Shown: piece by piece, positions 7,375 to 12,823 of the stretch
How the letters are laid out: each line of letters starts with the position of its first letter
Numbering within the stretch: position 1 is the first letter of the stretch
Assembly (NCBI GenBank): GCA_031178305.1
Contig: JAPSJG010000046.1
Coordinates: 1 to 12,823, forward strand
DNA from: Sinorhizobium sp.
GTDB taxonomy: Bacteria > Pseudomonadota > Alphaproteobacteria > Rhizobiales > Rhizobiaceae
Direction: 5' to 3'
Length of the DNA: 12,823 nucleotides
Position numbers and translations under genes: made by a program
Notes under the pieces: model-generated
Told to the model about the DNA's origin: nothing
Databases searched by the model: none
What the model saw: only the letters and a program-made list of their open reading frames with translations

Positions 7375-7587
7375 TTACTCCGGGAATTTCGAGACGATGA
7401 TGAACATGACGGTTCCAGTCAGCAGCATGGCCAGCGAGTAGGTGTAGAGGGCGAGCAGGAACGGCTGGAACAGCATCAGGAAGCCCGCAGCGATCAGCGC
7501 CGTGGCGATGTTTTCCATCGGTCCGCGCCGCATGAACAAGGACCGCTTCTGCCGGGCTGCACGGGTCGCTTCTTGGGGGGTCGTCAT
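7375..7587 (-). CDS. 70-residue two-helix membrane protein within the ABC transporter operon
   Basis: The protein begins with a basic, polar N-terminus (residues 1-24, including AARQKRSLFMRR), followed by two hydrophobic helices at roughly 27-43 and 46-66 separated by only a couple of residues, so it probably sits in the inner membrane as a hairpin. The positive charges before helix 1 predict a cytoplasmic N-terminus. The ATG at 7587 overlaps the stop of the upstream permease (ATGA), and the TAA stop is three bases before the ATPase start, so it is translated as part of the transporter set. From memory, rhizobial glycerol importer operons carry a similar small gene between permease and ATPase genes (GlpU); this is established context, not proof of homology. 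It may help assemble the transporter. No enzymatic motif is visible. Confidence 0.85.
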   Translation of the reverse strand: MTTPQEATRAARQKRSLFMRRGPMENIATALIAAGFLMLFQPFLLALYTYSLAMLLTGTVMFIIVSKFPE

Positions 7588-8540
7588 TTACGTACCGCTC
7601 CGAAGGTGATGCCGCGCAGCAACTGCTTGCGCAGAATGATGGTGAAGACGAGGATCGGCACCAGGAAGATCGTCGTGCCGGCGGCAACCGCCGGCCAATC
7701 CTGTCCGCCTTCGCCGATGATCGTCGGTATGAACGGCGGCGCGGTCTGCGCCGAGCCCGAAGTCAAGAGCACCGCAAAGGCATATTCGTTCCAGGCGAAG
7801 ATCAGGCAGAAGATCGCAGTCGCGGCGATGCCGGTCGTCGCCTGCGGCAACACGACCTTCCAGAAGGCCTGCAGGCGGGTGTAACCGTCGATCATCGCCG
7901 CCTCCTCGTACTCGCGGGGAATCTCGTCGATGAAGCCCTTGAGCAACCAGACGGCGAGGGAGACGTTGACGGCGGTGTAGAGGAGGATCATGCCGAGGGC
8001 GGTGTCGGAAAGTCCGAACTGGCGATACATGAGGTAGATCGGGATTGCGACCGCGATCGGCGGCATCATCCGGGTCGAAAGAATGAAGAACAGAAGATCA
8101 TCGGCGAGCGGCACGCGAAACCTGGAGAAGCCATAAGCCGCAAGCGTGCCAAGCGAGACGGCAAGAAAGGTCGAGCCAAAGGCTATGACGAGTGAATTGC
8201 CGAAGCGGGGCCAGTAGTTCGACGGCCCGGCGATGACCATGTTGCGGCGGCGGGTGATCTCGTCGCAGGTGCTGGTCGGGGCGGGGAGCGACTGGATATA
8301 GTCCGGCGTCTGCCGCGTGCGCGTCGTGAAGAGGTTGCAGAAGCCCTCGATCGTCGGGGTGAAGATGACCTTCGGCGGATAGCTGATCGAATCTGGCGGC
8401 GACTTGATGCTCGTCAGAAAGATCCAGGCGAGCGGGATCACCGTCACCAGCGCATAGAGGATGACGATCGTGCCGGCGATGCGCTTGACGGTCGGCGTCG
8501 GCTCGACCACGGAGTGGGCGGTGGCATTAACCGAACTCAT
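7584..8540 (-). CDS. ABC importer permease, MalG/UgpE-like
   Basis: This integral inner-membrane subunit (318 residues) forms half of the transport channel. About six hydrophobic segments are visible, beginning with IAGTIVILYALVTVIPLAWIF. The cytoplasmic coupling (EAA) loop is clear: EYEEAAMIDGYTRLQAFWKV, ending in VLPQ. The segment between helices 1 and 2 is about 75 residues, longer than the 40-45 I would expect in this family, and includes two cysteines (in GFCNLF and STCDE) that could form a periplasmic disulfide. The ATG at 8540 overlaps the stop of the other permease (ATGA) with AAGGTGA seven bases upstream; longer in-frame extensions lie within that permease and are not credible. It ends in an ATGA overlap with the small membrane protein. 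Confidence 0.94.
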   Translation of the reverse strand: MSSVNATAHSVVEPTPTVKRIAGTIVILYALVTVIPLAWIFLTSIKSPPDSISYPPKVIFTPTIEGFCNLFTTRTRQTPDYIQSLPAPTSTCDEITRRRNMVIAGPSNYWPRFGNSLVIAFGSTFLAVSLGTLAAYGFSRFRVPLADDLLFFILSTRMMPPIAVAIPIYLMYRQFGLSDTALGMILLYTAVNVSLAVWLLKGFIDEIPREYEEAAMIDGYTRLQAFWKVVLPQATTGIAATAIFCLIFAWNEYAFAVLLTSGSAQTAPPFIPTIIGEGGQDWPAVAAGTTIFLVPILVFTIILRKQLLRGITFGAVRK

Positions 8541-9514
8541 CGCTGTTTCACCTTGTTGAGCGCTTTGACATAGATGTTGGCGAGGCCGAACACCGCAACG
8601 AAAAGAACGATTGCGAAGGCCGAAGACCGTCCGGTGAGCCAGCTCTCGAAGGCCTCGCGTTTCAGCGTGATCGACGCGACCTCGGTGGTCGAGCCGGGTC
8701 CGCCGCCCGTCAGCAGCATGACCATGTCGAACATCTTGAAATTCTCGATGCCGCGGAAGAGCACGGCGAGCATGATGAAGGGCAAGGCCATCGGCACGGT
8801 GATCGACCAGAATTGCCGAAAGGCTGAGGCGCGATCGACCTCTGCCGCCTCGTAGATGTAGTCCGGAATGGATCTGAGGCCGGCGAGGCAGATCAGCATG
8901 ACATAGGGCGTCCACATCCAGGTATCGACGATGATGATCGCCCAGGGAGCCAAGGTCACAGAACCGAGCATCTCAAAGGATGACGGCGGAATGCCCGTGA
9001 AGAACGACACGATATAATTGAAGAGCCCGATCTGCGGCTGGTAGAGGAACCGCCAGAAATTGCCAACGACCGCCGGAGACAGCATCATCGGAATGAGGAT
9101 GACCGTCGTCCAGAAGGCGTGGCCGCGGAACTTGCGGTCGATCAGGTAGGCGAGCGCGAAGCCGATGACCGTCTGCAACAGAATCGTCCAGAAGACGAAA
9201 TGCGCCGTCGTCTGCATGGCGATCCAGGTATCTGGATCGTTCAGCACCCGCTGATAGTTGCGCAGGCCAACGCCCTCGACTTCGGCGTTGGGGCGGTTCG
9301 CGCGGAAATTCGTGAAGGACAAATAGACCGCCCAGATCAGCGGGAAGATATTGATCGCAAGCAGCAAGGCCATCGTCGGCGTTATGAAGAGCCAGGCGAT
9401 GGCGCGATCCGAAAGGCCGCGCACCCGAACTGCCATCGTCGTCGGCGTAGCGCGGGCAATCATGTCGGCGGATCGCTCCGCAATCGTGGAAGGGGCATCG
9501 GTCACAGACGTCAC
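8537..9514 (-). CDS. ABC importer permease, MalF/UgpA-like
   Basis: The other channel-forming permease (up to 325 residues). About six membrane segments are visible; the first is around residues 38-65 (IAWLFITPTMALLLAINIFP), and the last ends just before the C-terminus. The EAA coupling loop reads YEAAEVDRASAFRQFW, followed by ITVPM. TGGGPGSTTEVAS near residue 270 is a feature common to sugar and glycerol permeases of this class. The start is uncertain: the first usable codon is a GTG at 9514 with no clear Shine-Dalgarno, while an ATG at 9463 (MIARATP) has a GGAG about eleven bases upstream. The 71-base gap before it holds a stable hairpin. It is coupled to the second permease by an ATGA overlap. 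Confidence 0.93.
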   Translation of the reverse strand: MTSVTDAPSTIAERSADMIARATPTTMAVRVRGLSDRAIAWLFITPTMALLLAINIFPLIWAVYLSFTNFRANRPNAEVEGVGLRNYQRVLNDPDTWIAMQTTAHFVFWTILLQTVIGFALAYLIDRKFRGHAFWTTVILIPMMLSPAVVGNFWRFLYQPQIGLFNYIVSFFTGIPPSSFEMLGSVTLAPWAIIIVDTWMWTPYVMLICLAGLRSIPDYIYEAAEVDRASAFRQFWSITVPMALPFIMLAVLFRGIENFKMFDMVMLLTGGGPGSTTEVASITLKREAFESWLTGRSSAFAIVLFVAVFGLANIYVKALNKVKQR

Positions 9515-9540
9515 CTGAATTCAACAAAGGATAGGGTCGA

Positions 9541-9576
9541 GGCGACGGCCCGGGCTTTCGCAGCCGGGCCGTTGCC
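9541..9576 (-). terminator. Intergenic stem-loop between the binding-protein and permease genes (attenuator or mRNA-stabilising hairpin)
   Basis: Two perfect nine-base arms (ACGGCCCGG at 9545-9553 and CCGGGCCGT at 9564-9572) enclose a ten-base loop. Three more G-C pairs extend the stem outside one mismatch. It starts about ten bases after the TAG of the binding-protein gene. No run of T follows on the transcribed strand, so it is not a classical full terminator. In ABC operons such hairpins commonly slow decay of the upstream message or stop part of transcription, so that more binding protein than permease is made; that role is inferred here. Confidence 0.65.
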
Positions 9577-9585
9577 GAGGGGAGC

Positions 9586-10911
9586 CTAAAGCTTGCCTTC
9601 GTCCTCGAAGATTTCCTTCCAGTCGTTGACGAGAGAGTCGAGCGCCTGTTGCGCCGTGCCCTGGTCGGCGACAACATAGTCGTGCAGGCGCTTCTGCATG
9701 GCTTGCAGAAGGATCGCGTAGGACGGCTCCTGCCAGAAATCCTGCACCTGGTTCATCGCGACGAGGAAATCGGCCGCGAAGGGCTGGCTGACCTTGAAGG
9801 ACGGGTCGTTCAGGACCGCGTTGTGCACGGCGTAACCGCCGAGCGCCCACCATTTCTTCTGGACATCGGGCTGGGCGAACCACTTTATGTAGGCGAGCGC
9901 GCCGTCCATGTTGTCGGTACTGGCGACGACGGACATCCCCTGCCCGCCGAGCGTCGAAGCGGCGACCTTCTGCTTGGGATTGACGAAAAAGCCGATCTTA
10001 TCGCCGCCGACCTTCTCGTCCTTGTAGAGGCCGGGGAAGAAGGCGAACCAGTTCATCGCCATCGCCACCTGACCGGATTTGAAGGCATCGAGCCCTTCGC
10101 CCATGTAGCTGTCTGTATAGCCAGGCGGCTGACAACATTTGTAGAGCGCCTTGTAAGCTTCGAGCCCCGCCACGGCATCCGCAGAGTTGACGGCGCCGTC
10201 CATGTCGTATTTGCCGCCCGTCTGCTCGTATTTGAAGCCGTAGGGATAGAGCGCCGAGGTCGCGCCCATGGTGATGCCCTCGGAGGCACGTTCGGTGAAG
10301 ATCGCGGCACCATAGACCTTCTGGCCCTCGATTTCGCGGCCGGTGAAGAATTCGGCTACCTGCTTTAGTTCATCCCAGGTCTGCGGCGGGCCGAGGTCGC
10401 GGCCGTATTTCTCCTTGAACTCGGCCTGCAATTCCGGCTTGGCGAACCAATCCCTGCGATAGAACCATCCGTTGGCGTCGCCCATGGCCGGCAGCGCCCA
10501 GTAGTTCGGCGTGCCTTTCGGCCAGGTGGAATAGGCATTGACCGCAGCTTCGGCGAAGTCGCTCATCTTGATTCCTTCCTTGTCGAAGAAATCGTTGAGC
10601 TTGACGTAGTAGCCGTTTTCGGCCGAACCGCCGATCCATTGGCTGTCGCCGATCAGGAGATCGCAGAGCTTGCCGCCCGAATTGAGCTCGTTGAGAATGC
10701 GGTCGGCGAAGTTTGGCCACGGCACGAACTCGAACTTCATCGTGGTGCCGGTCGCTGCGGTAAAGTCCTTGGAGAGCTCGACCAGGGCATTCGCCGGATC
10801 CCAGGCTGCCCAGCACAGCGTCAATTCATCGGCTTTCGCCATTCCCGGCATCGCCGTCGACAGCACGAGTGCCGACGACATGCCCATCAGGGCCTTCGTT
10901 TTCTTCCGCAT
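9586..10911 (-). CDS. Periplasmic solute-binding protein of a glycerol/polyol-type ABC importer
   Basis: A 441-residue, family-1 extracellular solute-binding protein that captures the substrate in the periplasm and hands it to the permeases. The signal peptide is clear: MRKKTKAL, a hydrophobic stretch, then a likely cleavage after AKA near residue 27. The mature part begins DELTLCWAAWDPANALVELS, followed by a typical lobe pattern with aromatic residues (VPWPNFADRI, WALPAMGDANGWFYRRDW). The C-terminal half contains KVGGDKIGFFVNP and GGQGMSVVAS, typical of this fold. The ATG at 10911 has a strong GGGAGGAA six bases upstream, whereas an upstream in-frame ATG (10983) would bury the signal peptide. 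This is the first gene of the operon, behind a promoter-like site. The paired-ATPase operon suggests a small polyol or triose; the ligand cannot be read from the sequence. Confidence 0.94.
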   Translation of the reverse strand: MRKKTKALMGMSSALVLSTAMPGMAKADELTLCWAAWDPANALVELSKDFTAATGTTMKFEFVPWPNFADRILNELNSGGKLCDLLIGDSQWIGGSAENGYYVKLNDFFDKEGIKMSDFAEAAVNAYSTWPKGTPNYWALPAMGDANGWFYRRDWFAKPELQAEFKEKYGRDLGPPQTWDELKQVAEFFTGREIEGQKVYGAAIFTERASEGITMGATSALYPYGFKYEQTGGKYDMDGAVNSADAVAGLEAYKALYKCCQPPGYTDSYMGEGLDAFKSGQVAMAMNWFAFFPGLYKDEKVGGDKIGFFVNPKQKVAASTLGGQGMSVVASTDNMDGALAYIKWFAQPDVQKKWWALGGYAVHNAVLNDPSFKVSQPFAADFLVAMNQVQDFWQEPSYAILLQAMQKRLHDYVVADQGTAQQALDSLVNDWKEIFEDEGKL

Positions 10912-11004
10912 GTATTCCTCCCAGATACAGAACCGACCGACGCCGGACTCGGAAATTCTCCCTTGCTCACATGTCCAAGCCATACTCCCTCATGTTGAGC
11001 AATA

Positions 11005-11038
11005 TGTTTAGTGATATCCGTTTTACTAAACACATCAA
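11005..11038 (-). promoter_or_regulatory. Putative operon promoter with overlapping palindromic operator
   Basis: On the minus strand TTGATG (11038-11033) and TATCAC (11016-11011) are spaced by 16 bases and resemble -35 and -10 elements (each 4 of 6 to consensus). Overlapping them is an interrupted palindrome, TGTTTAGT at 11005-11012 and ACTAAACA at 11025-11032, with perfect eight-base arms whose centres are 20 bases (about two helical turns) apart. This arrangement is typical of a site for a dimeric regulator that blocks the promoter. A leader of about 95 bases would precede the binding-protein start. No start-site data are available. Confidence 0.5.
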
Positions 11039-11039
11039 G

Positions 11040-11553
11040 AGCAATTCGTCGCTGCAACGCAGCATGCGTAGCGAGGAGAGGGCCGGATGAACGTTTTGAA
11101 GCGAAGGCCGCAGTTAAAATCCTCGCGCGGCTCATGAGCAGTGGACCCGCATAGGTGGGCCTGATGTGCGCGTCGAACCGCAGCGCTGAGCGTCAGACTA
11201 CTTCCGCCCGCTTGATGAGTGTGTCACGCAATTCCGCATTTCTTCAAAAGCGCGCCCAGGACCGTTTCGGAGAACGTCTCAACCTGCTCCTCGTCGAGCC
11301 GACTCATGGTGATATAGTTCTCGAAGCCCGAGGCGGCGGCGAGAGTTCCTCGAGTCTTTCTCGCCAAGCTCCGCGCGGGCAGGCGCCAGCGCTTCAACGA
11401 ACATGGGCAGACGTCGCGCCGCACGCCGGTAGCGGGGACCACCATCCGGTCCTGCTCAGCTCGGCAATACGAGGCTCTTTACCTCTCGCCTTGAGGAGAA
11501 TCGAAACGCAGAACTGCGTTGGAGCACGACTGGAATGCCGCTGTTCTCGATGA
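11040..11553. other. Non-coding or decayed stretch with no recognisable intact gene
   Basis: About 500 bases between the operon promoter and the truncated aldolase gene. No reading frame gives a protein I recognise. On the minus strand, a piece ending at 11224 (SGFENYITMSRLDEEQVE, then LLKKCGIA and a stop) has coding-like composition, and an adjoining frame upstream gives LPMFVEALAPARAELGEK. The two would join only through a frameshift near 11350. This looks like the 3' end of a decayed gene of unknown family. A small stem (GCTGC/GCAGC around 11050-11062) is present but unremarkable. Confidence 0.4.
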
Positions 11554-12202
11554 CTAAGACAATTCAGGGGAAGATCCCAGTGCGCGGTTTTCACGCCAGG
11601 CCAGGACGGGCGCGACGGCTCCCCGAAGCTCGGCGAGATCGGCCGCCTCGATCTTACCGAAGGGACGCCGTGATGGCCCGCAGTCACGCCCATGATGCCG
11701 AGCAACGCCTTGGACCCGGGCATTACTCCTACCTTCATCAGCACCTGGATCACCCGGTTGGCCATAGCTTGCAGCCGCCGTGCTTCCTCGATCCGCCCTT
11801 CCGCTGCGCAGGTCCGCAGGGCAGCAAACACGTCTCCCATGAAATTATAGGTTGTGCCAATCGCACCCTGCGCCCCCATTGCTAAGCCGGCGAGGCACAT
11901 TTCGTCGTAACCATTGTAGACGATCGCATCAGGCGCTGCATGACGGATGCGCTCGAGCTGGAACATGTCGCTCGATGTGTGCTTGATGCCGATGATATTG
12001 GGATACGAGAGGAGCTCGACAAGTTCAGGCAGGGTAAAGCCAGTGGCGCGGGCGGGAAAATTGTAGACGATAAGCGGCAAGCTGGAGGCATCTGCCAGCT
12101 CTCGATAATGCGCCATAACCTCTGGCCGCGCAAAATCGTAGTAGAAGGGCGCGATCGCGGAAATTGCCTGGTAGCTGGCCTTCGCCGCGTGCTCTGAAAG
12201 CT
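11554..12202 (-). pseudogene. Truncated and frameshifted N-acetylneuraminate lyase/DapA-family aldolase
   Basis: The intact enzymes (about 300 residues) cleave or form keto-acid aldol bonds through a Schiff-base lysine. The fragment starts abruptly at LSEHAAKASYQAISAIAPF, immediately after an in-frame stop (12203-12201), so about 90 N-terminal residues are missing, including the GTxGE-type carboxylate-binding loop. What remains fits the family: the catalytic tyrosine in IVYNFPARATG, the Schiff-base lysine in GIKHTSSDMFQLERI, and YNGYDEMCLAGLAMGAQGAIG with TYNFMGD. Near 11659-11664 a one-base loss shifts the frame: after GHHGVP the family C-terminus continues only in another frame as FGKIEAADLAELRGAVAPV, ending with a TAG at 11556-11554. 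YNGYDE and GIKHTS favour the NanA subgroup over true DapA. A shorter translated product from an internal ATG (12116) would lack the active-site loop and have a wrong tail, so function is unlikely. Confidence 0.85.
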
Positions 12203-12204
12203 AG

Positions 12205-12403
12205 GTGGAACTCGACATTTCACTGACAGATGGAGTCATCGGTCTAATTGAAGAACGGAACGATATCGCGGTCCGCTCCGGCAGCATGAGCGACATTCCT
12301 GAAGGCGTGGAAACTCCTGGAGAGCCGTTCAGGCACGGTTAATTTCGCCTCCGATAGCTTTGAGCGCAACCGACCCGCGGCTGTCGCGTTGCGACTTCGA
12401 TAG
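12205..12403 (+). pseudogene. Remnant of a LysR-type regulator (effector-domain fragment)
   Basis: Starting just after an in-frame TAG (12202-12204), the plus strand reads VELDISLTDGVIGLIEERND, followed by IAVRSGSMSD. This is the well-known LysR effector-domain stretch in which a beta strand is followed by the (D/E)L(V/I)EE..D(I/L)A(V/I)R motif. Near 12295 the frame breaks; the next frame continues with FLKAWKLLESRSGTVNFAS, matching the usual S.LxARxLxESR that follows. It reaches a TAG at 12401-12403. The whole DNA-binding domain (about the first 115 residues) and the C-terminal third are missing, so it cannot be a working regulator. It is head to head with the broken aldolase gene, the usual layout for a LysR gene and its target. 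It is too short and shifted to show up as a standard reading frame. Confidence 0.7.
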
Positions 12404-12438
12404 TTCCGGCTGACACAAAAAAGTCGGAACCGCGGGTC
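12372..12438. repeat. Nested inverted repeats upstream of the OmpA-family gene
   Basis: An outer perfect nine-base inverted repeat (GACCCGCGG at 12372-12380, CCGCGGGTC at 12430-12438) encloses two smaller ones: GTCGC-GTT-GCGAC at 12383-12395, and GTTCCGGCT at 12403-12411 with AGTCGGAAC at 12422-12430, which pairs with one G-T wobble. The outer and inner right arms share base 12430. Folded on one strand this gives a three-way junction. No T-run follows, so it is not a standard terminator of either neighbouring fragment. Confidence 0.5.
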
Positions 12439-12530
12439 ATGGCCCTGAGCCGATGTGCTGGCGGCGCCCAATGCGACCAGGAAGCGGAACGACGCACGCG
12501 AGAAGCGTCGGAACCAGAGCAAGGAAGAGA

Positions 12531-12823
12531 ATGTCTATTCGATCCAAACTTTTCGCAACGGTGGCCCTGCCGGTTTTCGCGGCCTCCCTTGCGGTTCAAC
12601 CGGCGCTGGCCGACAGCCTGAGGGCGCCGTTCGAAGTGGCGCAGGAAGGCGGCGAGTTGTCGCCCGAAGAGTTGCAACTGTTGAAGAAGCGCAAGAAGCA
12701 GCGTGCTGCCGAGGAAGAGTCTCAAGGGCAGGCCGACGAGCAGCAGCGCGCCGAGGAGAAGGCTCGCCGTCGCACCGAGCGGGAGCAGCAGCGGGCGGCC
12801 GAGCAGGAAGCTCAGCAGGCCGA
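12531..12823 (+). CDS. OmpA-family-like secreted protein, N-terminal part (runs off the right edge)
   Basis: The first 97 codons are visible. A typical signal peptide, MSIRSKLFATVALPVFAASL with a VQPALA end, is predicted to be cleaved after residue 27. After a short segment (RAPFEVAQEGGELSPEELQL), the protein becomes highly charged and repetitive (QQRAAEQEAQQ-like units rich in Q, E, A, R and K), which predicts a long coiled coil in the periplasm. Rhizobial proteins with this leader that I recall end in a C-terminal OmpA peptidoglycan-binding domain; that part is beyond the window, so the family name is an inference. AAGGAAGAG lies directly upstream of the ATG at 12531, within reach of a normal Shine-Dalgarno. 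It is on the opposite strand from the operon and functionally unrelated to it. The 3' end is missing only because the window stops. Confidence 0.8.
   Translation, partial: MSIRSKLFATVALPVFAASLAVQPALADSLRAPFEVAQEGGELSPEELQLLKKRKKQRAAEEESQGQADEQQRAEEKARRRTEREQQRAAEQEAQQA

Noticed and set aside
6520..7884. 454-codon plus-strand open frame opposite the ATPase and small-protein genes
   Set aside because: Mirror of high-GC genes with all core motifs on the minus strand; composition is rich in H, R and D with no recognisable fold.
10912..10983. In-frame upstream ATG that would add 24 residues to the binding protein
   Set aside because: It would place a polar extension before a clear signal peptide, and the ATG at 10911 has a far better Shine-Dalgarno.
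11394..12116. Reading the aldolase from the internal ATG at 12116 as an intact 240-residue gene
   Set aside because: It lacks the N-terminal active-site loop, and the last ~60 residues are an out-of-frame tail unlike any aldolase.
12403..12430. Stem-loop as a rho-independent terminator
   Set aside because: No T-run follows the stem on either strand; the A-rich run is in the loop.
12244..12522. Minus-strand open frame of 92 codons left of the OmpA-family gene
   Set aside because: Arginine/serine-rich with no family resemblance; the opposite strand carries the recognisable LysR fragment in the same bases.

Overview
This GC-rich window most likely comes from an alphaproteobacterium of the Rhizobiaceae (Sinorhizobium/Ensifer/Rhizobium type). 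The evidence is the codon use, a glycerol-type ABC importer with two different ATPases, and, at the right edge, the start of an OmpA-family protein whose leader resembles rhizobial ones. The genus is an inference from remembered family features, not from a search.

Left and centre (about 1-11040, minus strand): one long, tightly packed operon. In transcription order it holds a promoter with a palindromic operator-like site, a periplasmic substrate-binding protein, an intergenic hairpin, two inner-membrane permeases, a 70-residue two-helix membrane protein, two MalK-like ATPases with C-terminal extensions, and a fused DhaK-DhaL kinase of the ATP-using type. These are followed by a separate DhaL of the PTS type, DhaM (EIIA), a stand-alone HPr, a full-length Enzyme I, a 136-residue HTH-like protein and the first 13 codons of what looks like a separate DhaK running off the left edge. 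Most junctions are 4-base start/stop overlaps or gaps under 60 bases, so the products are probably made together.

The expected job is uptake of a small polyol or ketose and its phosphorylation. The natural products would be dihydroxyacetone phosphate or an erythrulose phosphate. Two kinase chemistries are encoded side by side: ATP-dependent (fusion protein) and PEP-dependent (EI to HPr to DhaM to DhaL/DhaK). The second appears to have its own private PEP phosphorelay. No dehydrogenase or isomerase lies in the window, so a polyol substrate would need an enzyme encoded elsewhere.

Right (about 11040-12410): a gene graveyard. A 5'-truncated, frameshifted N-acetylneuraminate lyase/DapA-family gene (minus strand) meets, head to head, a 5'-truncated, frameshifted LysR effector-domain fragment (plus strand). 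One deletion around 12200-12205 would explain both missing N-termini. About 500 bases to its left (11040-11553) hold no intact gene that I recognise.

Far right (12531-end): the start of a secreted, coiled-coil-rich OmpA-family-like protein on the plus strand, preceded by nested inverted repeats.
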